The position numbers and the translations under genes are program-made. Below, one piece after another: positions 44,749-53,102 of a stretch of 64,000 nucleotides of DNA. How positions within the stretch are numbered: the first letter of the stretch is position 1; each line of letters begins with the position of its first letter. The notes beneath the pieces were generated by a model. The model saw only the letters and a list, made by a program, of their open reading frames with translations. It was not told the DNA's origin and ran no database searches. Origin of the DNA: Hahella sp. KA22 (GTDB lineage Bacteria > Pseudomonadota > Gammaproteobacteria > Pseudomonadales > Oleiphilaceae). The DNA lies in NCBI RefSeq assembly GCF_004135205.1, contig NZ_CP035490.1, positions 6,851,001 through 6,915,000 on the forward strand, read 5' to 3'.

Positions 44749-45720
44749 TTAGCCGCCATTGAGTCCTTTCACGATTTCAACGCCTTCAGCGCCGACTTCG
44801 TCCTGCCATTCCTTCGCCATGGTCTGACCGACTTTGCTGAACTCACTGATAAACGCCTGCGTGGGTTCAGTCACATTCATGCCATGCTTGGCCAGGTCAG
44901 CCGTTTTCTCAGTGGTTTCCTGCTCCGCCATTTTCCAGCCGCGCTCTTCCGCCACTTTGGCCGCTTGCAGCACTGCATCCTGTTGTTCCTTGCTCAGACG
45001 TTTGAAGGAACGCAGATTCACGAACACCATGTTCTTGGGAATCCAGGCGCGGCTATCCATGTAATAACGGGAAAAATCCCAGGCCTGACTGGAAACGCCA
45101 GTCGTAGGAGAGGTCACCATGGCGTCGATAATGCCGGTGCTGAACGCCTGTGGAATTTCCGGAGTCTGTACGGTGGTGGGCGTCGCGCCCAAAAGCACGG
45201 ACAAGCGCGAAGTGGATGGGCTGTATGCGCGCATTTTCAGACCTTTCAGGTCATCGATAGCGCCCAGTTTATCTTTGGTGTAAATGCCCTGGGGCGGCCA
45301 GGGTACGCTGAAAAGCAGCTTAAGTCCCTGCTTCTCCAGTTTCTTTTCAATATGTGGGCGACTCGCGTCATAGAGTTTCTTGGCGCCGTCGAAGCTGGTC
45401 ACCAGAAATGGAATGTTATCGACTTTATAGATGGGATCGTCATTGCCCAGCAGCCCCATGAAGACTTCGCCTATGGGAGCCTGTCCAGTGCGCACGGCGC
45501 GGAAAATTTCAGGATGTTTAAACAGGGAAGCGCCGGAGTGGACCACGATTTTCAGGTCGCCGCCAGTGGCTTTTTCAATATCCGCCGCAAATTCACGAAT
45601 GTTCTGCGTGTGATGAGTCCCGTCCGCGTAGGGGGTAGGCATGTCCCACTTAGTGGCGGCGAAGCCAGTGGATGCGGACAACGAAAGCAGAAAGGATAAA
45701 CAGAGTCTTCTTATTCTCAT
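44749..45720 (-). CDS. dctP: TRAP substrate-binding protein DctP family
   Basis: 323 residues with a signal peptide (cleavage near residue 22, after GFA). The mature protein has ADGTHHTQNIREFAADIEKATGG, ALFKHPEIFRAVRTGQAPIGEV and GLKMRAYSPSTSRLSVLLGA, with the substrate-contacting Arg of this family in MRAYSP. It binds the solute in the periplasm and hands it to DctQM. First gene of the operon; AAGAGGTG SD. Operon partnership with oxoprolinase suggests 5-oxoproline or a related cyclic amide, an inference. Confidence 0.92.
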   Translation of the reverse strand: MRIRRLCLSFLLSLSASTGFAATKWDMPTPYADGTHHTQNIREFAADIEKATGGDLKIVVHSGASLFKHPEIFRAVRTGQAPIGEVFMGLLGNDDPIYKVDNIPFLVTSFDGAKKLYDASRPHIEKKLEKQGLKLLFSVPWPPQGIYTKDKLGAIDDLKGLKMRAYSPSTSRLSVLLGATPTTVQTPEIPQAFSTGIIDAMVTSPTTGVSSQAWDFSRYYMDSRAWIPKNMVFVNLRSFKRLSKEQQDAVLQAAKVAEERGWKMAEQETTEKTADLAKHGMNVTEPTQAFISEFSKVGQTMAKEWQDEVGAEGVEIVKGLNGG

Positions 45721-45795
45721 TGGGTTTGCACCTCTTGTTGGTTCAGGGAGACCTGAATTGCTATCGAAGGATCATATTTACATAAAAAATCCTTT

Positions 45796-45827
45796 TTGAA
45801 TACATTTTGTATTCATTTTGCATTCAA
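45796..45827 (-). promoter_or_regulatory. Palindromic operator candidate ahead of the TRAP operon
   Basis: GAATACA (45798-45804) TTT TGTATTC (45808-45814) is a perfect 7-bp palindrome, extended by a third half-site GCATTCAA (45820-45827) complementary to TTGAAT at 45796. It lies 76-107 bases upstream of dctP. The binding protein could be the operon's own MarR-like regulator. Confidence 0.5.
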
Positions 45828-45944
45828 TAGAATTTTATCCGCCCAAAGACGAACATTTAACCTATTGATACGAATGGAGTCTCACGCAGAACGCCCATGA
45901 AAATAAAGACGGGCGAATAAAAAGAGGAAACAACAGGCGAAAAA

Positions 45945-45964
45945 AAACCGCCTTGCGGCGGTTT
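45945..45964 (-). terminator. Terminator of cytochrome c5
   Basis: AAACCGCC (45945-45952), loop TTGC, GGCGGTTT (45957-45964). Read on the minus strand it is followed by a run of T residues, directly after the cytochrome c5 stop. Confidence 0.88.
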
Positions 45965-45984
45965 CTTTTGCTACGGAGGAGCGC

Positions 45985-46410
45985 TTACTGGCTTTGGCTC
46001 ACAATAAACTCAACCGTGGCTTTAATCTCATCGTCAGTACAGTCATTACAGGTGCCGCGTGGAGGCATGCTTCTGATGCCGTTGATCGCATGGTTCACCA
46101 GGGTATCGATGCCCTGCTCAATACGTGGAGCCCATGCCGCCACGTCGCCTTTCTTAGGCGCGCCGGCGACGCCAGTGTCGTGACAGGCGAAACATTTACC
46201 GCCGTAGATATCAGCCGGTTCACGTGGGCCGGACGGCGCAGCGGCAGCTACAGCGGACTGAGCGGCTTTACATTCCTGACCTTCAACGCACACTTCTCCG
46301 ACAGGTTTGATGCGTTCTGCAATCTTCTCTTCAGCTGGAGTTAATGACCACACAGTGCCCGCAAACACCATCGCCAACATTGCGGTAATCGCTTTCACGG
46401 TTGTCTTCAC
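45985..46410 (-). CDS. Cytochrome c5-type periplasmic monoheme protein
   Basis: 141 residues with an N-terminal signal peptide (cleavage near residue 22, WSLTPAE). A Pro/Ala-rich linker (about 48-66) leads to the cytochrome domain with heme site CFACH (Cys73, Cys76, His77), likely axial Met115 in RSMPPRG, and the extra pair in CNDC typical of the c5 class. Soluble or tethered periplasmic electron carrier. The start codon is GTG with GAGGATGG ahead. An extra N-terminal pair, Cys41 and Cys47, is also present. Confidence 0.92.
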   Translation of the reverse strand: MKTTVKAITAMLAMVFAGTVWSLTPAEEKIAERIKPVGEVCVEGQECKAAQSAVAAAAPSGPREPADIYGGKCFACHDTGVAGAPKKGDVAAWAPRIEQGIDTLVNHAINGIRSMPPRGTCNDCTDDEIKATVEFIVSQSQ

Positions 46411-46762
46411 GACCCATCCTCATCAGCAGCTTAAAATTATTAATGGCGCATTATAACGGCATCGCCGCAGAAATAAAGCAGAGGCTCCGGGTTATCAAGG
46501 GGCCTGCGGCGCGCATTTTGATCCATGACAGTTCCCGGGCGAAAGCCTGAAAACGCGCCTATCGCCCGCCCCGACGCGCTTTTCTGATTACATTTTACGA
46601 CTCGGGACGAAAAGTGGATTCGCCATGACGGCCCCGCTATAATGCCCGACGCGCTTAACCGGGCGCACTTGTTCGCGCTCACAAGGCTCGAGCCTACCCC
46701 GACGCCAAAAGCGGAGGGGCCGCGCTTATTATCCTCAGCGCAGACTCCAATCCAGCAACGTC
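46411..46762. other. Intergenic region between divergent genes
   Basis: About 350 bases. A TATAAT at 46638-46643 may be the -10 of the downstream membrane gene; its -35 is poor. An 80-codon minus-strand frame here looks like a shadow and is not called. Nothing else was recognised. Confidence 0.4.
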
Positions 46763-47125
46763 ATGGTAACGCTGATGCGCCTCGCTCCTTATAGACGCCA
46801 CCTCATCATCACAGAATTCGTCGCCCTCGCCGCGTTGATCGGCTCTATGTATCTGTTCGCCCAAATGGCGAAACAAGGCGAAGTGGTCTCCCCCGGACTT
46901 TGGCTGATACCTATTATTTCCAGCTTTCTGGTGATTTCAGGTTTTTGCGGCAATCTTTATATCCGCTGGGTGGAGAGCATCGGTCAGACGGAAGAGCAAG
47001 CATCTGGCGGGAAGCCTGTTCAGCGAGTGTTCATATATCTGCTGATAGCCTCTTTATATATCATCTGGTTTATGGCGGTGGTTCAAGCATGGTCCTCTCA
47101 TCAGGCGTTAAGCGCCTCTTCCTAG
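46763..47125 (+). CDS. Small three-helix membrane protein
   Basis: 120 residues with hydrophobic segments at about 15-34, 43-62 and 86-106, so an inner-membrane protein. No recognised family. The start could be ATG 46763 or the ATG at 46775, neither with a strong SD. The 3' end overlaps the next gene by 37 bases in another frame, which suggests translational coupling. Moderate confidence because the composition is protein-like and the hydrophobic pattern regular. Confidence 0.6.
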   Translation: MVTLMRLAPYRRHLIITEFVALAALIGSMYLFAQMAKQGEVVSPGLWLIPIISSFLVISGFCGNLYIRWVESIGQTEEQASGGKPVQRVFIYLLIASLYIIWFMAVVQAWSSHQALSASS

Positions 47126-47391
47126 CACTATTACTTTGTTCTGTGTCCGCTTCCAGCTGGGCGTTGCGATGCGGCAAAGATCTGGTTTCGGAGTCAGATC
47201 TGGATTACGAAGTTCAGGCCAAATGCGGCCAGCCGGACGACATCAGTCTGATCGGTTATGGGCTGACGGACGATAAAACCCGGGAGTTTAAAATTGAGCG
47301 CTGGATTTATCTGCAGCCGAACAAGACGCTGTTCATCCTGCGCTTTGAAGCCGGCAAGCTGGTGGATATTTCCTGGAAACGCGCTCCCTGA
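47089..47391 (+). CDS. Secreted DUF2845-family protein
   Basis: 100 residues with a signal peptide (cleavage near residue 25, after SWA). The mature domain begins LRCGKDLVSESDLDYEVQAKCGQPD and ends IERWIYLQPNKTLFILRFEAGKLVDI, which is the DUF2845 pattern: two conserved cysteines, then a Trp-Tyr strand. Periplasmic; function unknown. I start at ATG 47089 inside the preceding gene because the signal peptide begins there. A strong bidirectional terminator follows. Confidence 0.82.
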   Translation: MVLSSGVKRLFLALLLCSVSASSWALRCGKDLVSESDLDYEVQAKCGQPDDISLIGYGLTDDKTREFKIERWIYLQPNKTLFILRFEAGKLVDISWKRAP

Positions 47392-47420
47392 TCTATTCAG
47401 GACGGGTCACGCATAAAATA

Positions 47421-47452
47421 AAAGGCCGGCGCTCCGAAGAACGCCGGCCTTT
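47421..47452. terminator. Bidirectional terminator
   Basis: Perfect 11-bp stem AAAGGCCGGCG (47421-47431) / CGCCGGCCTTT (47442-47452) with flanking A/T tails, serving both the DUF2845 gene and the convergent phosphomannomutase gene. Confidence 0.9.
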
Positions 47453-47487
47453 TCTGTATCTGACTTTTTACCGCTAGCTCAGCCGAA

Positions 47488-48834
47488 TCAGATACTGTCG
47501 ATTTTCGCCAGCAATTCCGCAGTCTTCGCTTCCATCAACGCCTGATCCCCACGAGATTCCACATTCAAGCGCACCAGAGGCTCGGTGTTGGACATACGCA
47601 GGTTAAAACGCCAGTCATCGAATTCCACGCTCAGGCCATCCACGAAGTTCACGGATTTCGCCTCAGGCGCGTATTCATCTTCGATTGCTTTCAACACTTT
47701 GCCCGCATCTTCCAGGGTACGGTTGATTTCGCCACTGGCCGGATACTTTTTCATGCGATCATCAATCAGGCTGGACAGCGACTTGCCGGTAGCGCTGATC
47801 AGGTCCGCCACCATCAACCAGGGAATCATTCCAGAGTCACAGTAAGCGAAATCACGGAAATAGTGGTGCGCGCTCATCTCGCCGCCGTACACAGCGTCTT
47901 CATCACGCATGCGTTGCTTGATGAAAGCATGGCCGGTTTTGCTCTGAATAGCCTTACCGCCCGCCGCTTCGACCACGTCGATGGTATTCCACACCAGACG
48001 CGGATCGTGGATGATGCCAGCGCCAGGATGCTTGCTCAGCAATTGTTCCGCCAGTAGGCCTACGATGTAGTAACCTTCAATGAAGCGTCCGGTTTCATCA
48101 AACAGGAAGCAGCGGTCATAGTCGCCGTCCCAGGCCACGCCAAAATCAGCGCCGGATTCCAGCAGCGCAGAGCGGGTGCTGTCGCGGTTTTCCATCAACA
48201 GAGGGTTAGGCACCCCATGCGGGAAGTGGCCGTCTGGCTCGTGATGCACTTTGACGAAAGTGAACGGCAGGTGTTTTTCCAGCTCGTCAATCACCAAGCC
48301 CGCACCGCCGTTGCCCGCGTTGACCACGACCTTCATTGGCTTCAACGCGGAAGCGTCGACATAGGTCAGCAGATGCTGGATATAGGCTTCCAGGGTGTCT
48401 AGTTTGTGATAGGAACCTGGCTTCTCGGCGTCTTTGAATTCGCCCGGCACTTTGCCTTTGATATCCAGCAGGCCGGTATCAGAGCTGATTGGGCGGGAGT
48501 CCACGCCAACCAGCTTCATGCCATTGTAATCCTGAGGGTTGTGGCTGGCGGTAACCATGATGCCGCCGTCCATTTTGTGATAGAAAGTCGCGAAGTACAC
48601 CTGCTCTGTACCGCACAGCCCGATGTCGTAAACATCGGCGCCGGCCGCCATCAACCCCTTGCTCAGGGCTTCAGCCATCGCGGGGCTGGACAGGCGGATG
48701 TCATAGCCAACCACTACTTTCTTAGCTCCGGTCACCTCAACATAGGCGCGGCCAATCCGTTCCGCGATATCGTTATTCAGCTGGTCAGGCACGCGGCCTC
48801 TGATGTCATAGGCTTTGAAACAGCTAAGATCCAT
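47488..48834 (-). CDS. Phosphomannomutase (ManB/CpsG type)
   Basis: 448-residue alpha-D-phosphohexomutase. The N-terminus [14 protein letters not shown] is close to E. coli CpsG. The phosphoserine is Ser97 in [11 protein letters not shown], the metal loop is WDGDYDRC, the sugar-binding loop [10 protein letters not shown] and the C-terminal phosphate loop [12 protein letters not shown]. It interconverts mannose-6-P and mannose-1-P for GDP-mannose and polysaccharide synthesis in the cytosol. I start at ATG 48834 with GGAG upstream; a longer frame to 48972 is not conserved. Confidence 0.93.
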   Translation of the reverse strand: MDLSCFKAYDIRGRVPDQLNNDIAERIGRAYVEVTGAKKVVVGYDIRLSSPAMAEALSKGLMAAGADVYDIGLCGTEQVYFATFYHKMDGGIMVTASHNPQDYNGMKLVGVDSRPISSDTGLLDIKGKVPGEFKDAEKPGSYHKLDTLEAYIQHLLTYVDASALKPMKVVVNAGNGGAGLVIDELEKHLPFTFVKVHHEPDGHFPHGVPNPLLMENRDSTRSALLESGADFGVAWDGDYDRCFLFDETGRFIEGYYIVGLLAEQLLSKHPGAGIIHDPRLVWNTIDVVEAAGGKAIQSKTGHAFIKQRMRDEDAVYGGEMSAHHYFRDFAYCDSGMIPWLMVADLISATGKSLSSLIDDRMKKYPASGEINRTLEDAGKVLKAIEDEYAPEAKSVNFVDGLSVEFDDWRFNLRMSNTEPLVRLNVESRGDQALMEAKTAELLAKIDSI

Positions 48835-48964
48835 GAATGCGTTACTCCAGTATGTGTCTGTAAATATGGACTGCAATGAATATAAGTCGATTGTAAAGTG
48901 GATATCGGGCCGTTGCACTGCGCCAAAAGGAATATATTTCCGCCGAGGAAATACTCCATAAACC

Positions 48965-49647
48965 TCATTCATGCAGGCATTCGAAGCGTTGCGTGCAGTC
49001 GCCGCCGCAGTAGGTCAGGATAAGGTCGATACAGCTGTTGGCGGCGGCGCGTACACTCTCCGCGGCCATGTCGGCATGCCCCTGAAAAATCAATAACATC
49101 CTACGGCTCGACGGCTGTAGACAAGTCTCCCTGGATTGTCGGCAATCCATCCTGCACAGCACCCGGTCAGCAGCGTCCAGGTAGGCAAACTCCCCTACTG
49201 GCGTTCGCGCCTGATCCTCACTCCCCAAGGGAGCGAACATCTCTATACCCCGGGTGATATCCAGGCGCACGTCGCCATCCAGCCTGTCGATATCATGAGC
49301 GCCAATGGAAATTCTTCGCTCCAAAGACATCAGGTTGTAGATATCCACCACAGGGCTGATTAACGGAATATCGCCATTGCGCCGCAGGGTTCCGATCAGG
49401 TTTTCCACAGAGACCGGGAAGCGTTTCCAGGATCGCGCCACCGACTCCTTTAACCGACGATAGCCGCCAATATGGGGGTCAGAGTCCAGATCACAACCCC
49501 GATACATCGCCAGCGCCTGCGCCAATTTCACTTTTCTTAGCGCATGCAGATAAGGCGTGTAGTCCCTGTTTTCACATCCTCTAACGCCACAGCGACCACC
49601 TGCAAACCTAAGTGCGCGGCGGCGCGGGTCATCTGAAAATCAACCAT
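48965..49647 (-). pseudogene. B3/B4 tRNA-binding-domain protein, apparently frameshifted
   Basis: Two overlapping frames together look like one B3/B4-domain protein (the domain of the PheRS beta subunit, also found alone in small cytosolic proteins). The first frame starts at ATG 49647 with a strong AAGGAG SD, reads MVDFQMTRAAAHLGLQVVAV and stops at 49537. The second frame, shifted by one base, is open from about 49636 and carries RDYTPYLHALRKVKLAQ, DPHIGGYRRLKESVARSW, SPVVDIYNLMSLERRI and so on to 48965. The ORF beginning at GTG 49531 lacks the N-terminus. A one-base indel near 49560-49590 would explain it; a sequencing error or recoding are alternatives. Confidence 0.65.
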
Positions 49648-49702
49648 CCCTAGACTCCTTGTTGCTGGGCGTGGGTCAACGCGACGGTTGACTGGCGCAG
49701 GC

Positions 49703-49738
49703 TAAAAAAAGGCAGGGGAAAACAAGCCCGCCCTGCCT
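49703..49738 (-). terminator. Terminator of the 59-residue membrane protein gene
   Basis: GGCAGGG (49711-49717) pairs with CCCTGCC (49731-49737); read on the minus strand the stem is followed by seven T residues. It starts 8 bases after the stop of the small gene. Confidence 0.85.
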
Positions 49739-49745
49739 GATCGCT

Positions 49746-49925
49746 TCAATCGTCCCGGCGTTTGATATAGACTTTTTTCTGCGCGAGCCTTGTGGAGGCG
49801 ACACGCAGCGCCGCATATACCATCGCTCCTAACGCCAAAGCTGCGAGGATGGAGGCGTCGGGGCTATCGGCAAAGATGAAAGAGGCCGTTGCGTCTTGCC
49901 AAGTACTAACCAGACCTGATTGCAT
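49746..49925 (-). CDS. Small single-pass membrane protein, 59 residues
   Basis: ATG at 49925 follows an AGGAG SD with 6-base spacing. The product starts MQSGLVSTWQDATASFIFA, has one hydrophobic helix at about 24-42 (ASILAALALGAMVYAALRVA) and a basic tail with KKVYIKRRDD. It is directly followed by a strong terminator, so it is a complete monocistronic gene. No family recognised. A single-pass inner-membrane protein with a cytoplasmic basic tail is the simplest reading. Confidence 0.72.
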   Translation of the reverse strand: MQSGLVSTWQDATASFIFADSPDASILAALALGAMVYAALRVASTRLAQKKVYIKRRDD

Positions 49926-50378
49926 TGTCCACTCCTACTATTACGGTAGTGTTTTAAGCTCAGTAAAAAGCACCCATCCCTCAGCGCGCCGATCCACAGC
50001 ATCAATGACAGGCTTCTATAATCGTTCAGCATAAAATATGCCACGCCCTAAACTGCTGATTTAACGTAAGAACCATCAGCCTGATAAGTCACGGGCATCG
50101 TTGTTGACGCCCTTATTCGCGCCACTCAAGCGTCTGACCATTATCAAAGTGGTGCATAAATACGCATAAATAAAAGAAGGGGGTGATCTACAACCAGATC
50201 CAACGGCCATAACAACGCATGGCCAGAATCTTCGCCATGGATCGGAATAAAAGAAGAGAAATCAAGAAAAATCGCGTCAAACGCGATTCAGACATAGACA
50301 GAAAACGACAATCTACCTATCATATGCACCCTGTTTTGTTGAGTCTCGAAGGGACTCCACATTACAACCTGCCCTAAA
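49926..50378. other. Intergenic region before tRNA-Arg
   Basis: About 450 bases with no convincing gene. It should contain the small gene's promoter (minus) and the tRNA promoter (plus). A 6-bp inverted repeat GGCCAT...ATGGCC near 50206-50225 is the only symmetry seen. Confidence 0.4.
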
Positions 50379-50455
<77 letters not shown>

Positions 50456-50512
50456 TTTTCTCCTCCTCTTTTATTAAACGTCTGTACTGACTCCATCACC
50501 GCATTTCTTATC

Positions 50513-51130
50513 TCAGATGCGCTCTTGCGTCTGCCCTGGCGCTCGCAACATGCTGTACAAAGTGAGTTCATTTTTTATTTTTGCTTCCTTAAACACCCGA
50601 AAGCCAAACCGGAGATAAAAGCTGATCGTCTCTTTTGAGCACTCAAGATATGCCGATATGCCCTGTTGATCGCAATGCTGCAAAACCGGCTGTATCAATC
50701 CCGTCGCAAGCCCCCTTCCTTGCACGGCGGGTTTAGCGCCAACCATAAAAAGGTACCAGTGCGCATACTTGGGGCGATTTTTTTGCTGTACGAAGTGGAG
50801 CTGGACGATTCGCTTAGCCGCGGGCGCTAAACGATAGAGTAAGGTCGCGCAAAGTAATTCCTGATAGAAAATACTTTGCCAGCTAACGCGGGGCTGTTGC
50901 CATAGACAAACGCTCTGATGAGTATGATCCGCGTACATGGTTCGCTGTTGAATGATGACCTTCGTGATCACGGAAATAAGGGTTTGCAGTCGCGACATTC
51001 GCTTCTCATGGTCAGGAAACAAATAGACCATCGTCGGATCAGCGTAAAATGCCTCTGCTAAGCTTCCAATAATTTTCTCAGAAGCTATATGGGGTGATTG
51101 TCTGTTTTGAGCGGCCCCAGGAGGTTCCAT
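50513..51130 (-). CDS. GNAT-family N-acetyltransferase
   Basis: 205 residues. The acetyl-CoA binding motif A is VGAKPAVQGRGLATGLIQPVLQHC (about 132-155; Q/R-x-x-G-x-G/A pattern), followed by YLECSKETISFYLRFGFRVF, the typical end of GNAT domains. The N-terminal part (AEAFYADPTMVYLFPDHEKR) matches the subgroup with LAFxxDP..W.FP. Acyl acceptor unknown. No clear SD at ATG 51130, and it begins 3 bases after the kinase fragment stop. Confidence 0.8.
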   Translation of the reverse strand: MEPPGAAQNRQSPHIASEKIIGSLAEAFYADPTMVYLFPDHEKRMSRLQTLISVITKVIIQQRTMYADHTHQSVCLWQQPRVSWQSIFYQELLCATLLYRLAPAAKRIVQLHFVQQKNRPKYAHWYLFMVGAKPAVQGRGLATGLIQPVLQHCDQQGISAYLECSKETISFYLRFGFRVFKEAKIKNELTLYSMLRAPGQTQERI

Positions 51131-51133
51131 TTT

Positions 51134-51850
51134 CTAAACAGCTTGTTTTGAGCTGGCCGGAGTCGCCCTGAATATATGCAAAAGGTTCAGGCGCAGTTCG
51201 GCGGGTTTTAATGGTTTATGCAGTAACTTATATCCGCTCTGCGCAGCCTCGCTGAGATGCTCCGGGGCGGTGATCAGAAGTCCTGGAATTTCACCATTCA
51301 GTAAGGCTCGAATGCTGTTGATGGCGTCAATTCCAGTAAGATTTTCCCGTAGTCGAAGGTCCGCGATAATCAGGTCAGGAATAACTCCCTTGCACAGTTC
51401 AAGCGCCTCCATCTTGGATTGGCAGCTTGATACATCGCACCCCCAGGCTGATAGCGCTTTGGTCATCGCATGTCTGATATCCGCCTCGTTATCAATGAGC
51501 AGAATCTGCTTGCCGGATAAATTCTGATTGGGGAAATAATCGATGCAAGTTTCTTGCTTCACCAAGTTCGGGTCACCCAATGGCAAACTGAATGTAAACG
51601 TAGCCCCCTGTTTCAACTGAGAGTCCACGCTTATTTCAGATCCAATTAATTGCGTCAGCCGCTTCACGATAGAGAGTCCTAGACCAAGTCCTTTAGTACG
51701 ATCCCGCTCCGGATTATTGAGCTGGTAGAACTCATCAAAAATACTTTCAATTTTACCAGCAGGTATTCCCGCTCCCCTATCCGTGACGTGACGTGACGTG
51801 ACGTGAATCGTTACCTCTGTTTCGTCATTGCTTTCCAGCAAAAGCTTCAC
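51134..51850 (-). pseudogene. Headless hybrid histidine kinase fragment (HATPase + receiver)
   Basis: The frame encodes the second half of an HATPase domain, DRGAGIPAGKIESIFDEFYQL then GLGLGLSIVKRL, a C-terminal receiver domain (QILLIDNEADIRHAM, LIIADLRLRE with the Asp, HKPLKPAELR with the Lys), and nothing before it. The sensor, HisKA histidine and N-box are missing, and an in-frame stop lies five codons upstream of the GTG at 51850. A typical hybrid kinase would be at least twice as long. It is therefore a remnant, although the receiver could still fold. Contains a pentanucleotide tandem repeat. Confidence 0.75.
51782..51806 (+). repeat. Five tandem copies of CGTGA
   Basis: Five perfect CGTGA units span 25 bases inside the HATPase coding region of the kinase fragment. 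In the protein they give HVTSRHVTDRG, where other kinases have one V-x-D-x-G; three extra units equal 15 bases, a 5-residue in-frame insertion. Confidence 0.9.
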
Positions 51851-51940
51851 TTCGCCTGCGAGTTATAACTGAATCTGGTGTTCGGCAAGTTTGAAAAGAA
51901 GCGGCGTATCTGGTTGATTTGTTGTCGCCAAACAAGTCAA

Positions 51941-52189
51941 TCAACACATAAGACCGCTATGAACAAAAATACTGTTGTCGAGTTTTCCCGTCGAGATGAA
52001 ACGAGCGATCCGTGTAGAAGTTTCAGCATTTTGAAGATCACCAATTCTTGATTCAAACCGCAGATCTTTGATTTTACTGAGATCGGAACCTCTGCGATGA
52101 ATGACGACAATTTCATGACCTCTCGACAACAATGCCGCCCCCGTATGATGCCCCAGCATTCCCGTAGCGCCGATAATACCCACTTTCAT
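51941..52189 (-). pseudogene. Truncated NAD(P)-binding epimerase/reductase N-terminus
   Basis: 82 residues starting MKVGIIGATGMLGHHTGAAL, the Rossmann GxxGxxG of NAD-dependent epimerases, then GHEIVVIHRRGSDL. It stops after about one quarter of the usual 300-340 residues, so catalytic residues are absent. It adjoins the headless kinase fragment, and the two look like sides of a deletion. Confidence 0.7.
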
Positions 52190-52224
52190 CGTATATCCTC
52201 CTCTGTCATGTCAGGTCGTGTCCG

Positions 52225-53052
52225 TCACAAGCCTGCGTGTTGGCGAATCATCCCTAATCTCTTCTCTTCCGGAAGGCTTCGATGCAATTCAAACCCCTGT
52301 TCTGCGTCGGGTCCTGCGAGATACATGACTTTGCCTGTCTCATCAGTCGCTGCCGTGTATATAACCTCGGCAATTGTCTCAGGTGTGGAATAGTTACCGC
52401 GACGCTCACTCATTGCTGTTAGCGCTTTAGTAAGATTGGCGCTATAGGGGTTCTCTCCGTCACCGAAAGTTCGCGCCATGGAGCGACCGGCAAAATCGGT
52501 GGCCACGCCACCTGGCGCAATGGTCTTGGCGCGGATACCAAATGCAGCGAGCTCATAGGACAAAGCTTCGGTAAATCCAACCACGGCGAATTTAGTCGCG
52601 TTATAAAGAGAGAAAAAAGGAAGAGGGATAATCCCGCCTAGCGAAGCAACATTGATAATGGCGCCACTCCCCTGATTTCGCATTGTCGGCAAAACCGCCC
52701 GCGTGACTGTGAAAATGCCATCGACATTGGTCGCGAACTGGCGGCGGATTTGTTCATCACTGGCGGTTTCAAATGGTCCGAATAATCCGTAACCGGCATT
52801 ATTGATGAGCGCATCAATACGTCCGAATTGATTGAGGGTTTCGGCCACAGCGGCCTCCACCGAGGCAGGGTCGGTGACATCAAGCGAAAGCACTTTAATG
52901 TTTGGATTTTGAGTCAGCTCTCCGCCATCTGCCGGTTTACGCATGGTCGCAACAACATTCCAGCCCCGTTCAGCGAACAAAACAGCGGACGCATGCCCGA
53001 TTCCGCTTGAGGCGCCGGTGATCAGAACAACAGGGTTAGTTTCAGTCATCAT
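52225..53052 (-). CDS. Short-chain dehydrogenase/reductase
   Basis: 275-residue classical SDR. The cofactor motif TGASSGIG spans residues 12-19, NNAG is near 84, and the catalytic Ser137, Tyr150 and Lys154 (SLYNATKFAVVGF) are present. The basic residues after strand 2 (MRKPADGG) suggest NADPH. It should oxidise or reduce a small carbonyl/alcohol. An AGAGGAAA SD stands before the ATG pair at 53052. A palindrome 17 bases upstream, shared with the adjacent tetR, indicates repression by that regulator. Confidence 0.92.
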   Translation of the reverse strand: MMTETNPVVLITGASSGIGHASAVLFAERGWNVVATMRKPADGGELTQNPNIKVLSLDVTDPASVEAAVAETLNQFGRIDALINNAGYGLFGPFETASDEQIRRQFATNVDGIFTVTRAVLPTMRNQGSGAIINVASLGGIIPLPFFSLYNATKFAVVGFTEALSYELAAFGIRAKTIAPGGVATDFAGRSMARTFGDGENPYSANLTKALTAMSERRGNYSTPETIAEVIYTAATDETGKVMYLAGPDAEQGFELHRSLPEEKRLGMIRQHAGL

Positions 53053-53068
53053 AATATTTCCTCTTTGT

Positions 53069-53082
53069 CGAATATATATTCG
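53069..53082 (-). promoter_or_regulatory. TetR operator upstream of the SDR gene
   Basis: CGAATATATATTCG, a perfect 14-bp palindrome between the tetR stop and the SDR start, identical to the core upstream of tetR. Confidence 0.75.
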
Positions 53083-53102
53083 GTTATAAGTTAAAAAAAT
53101 AC

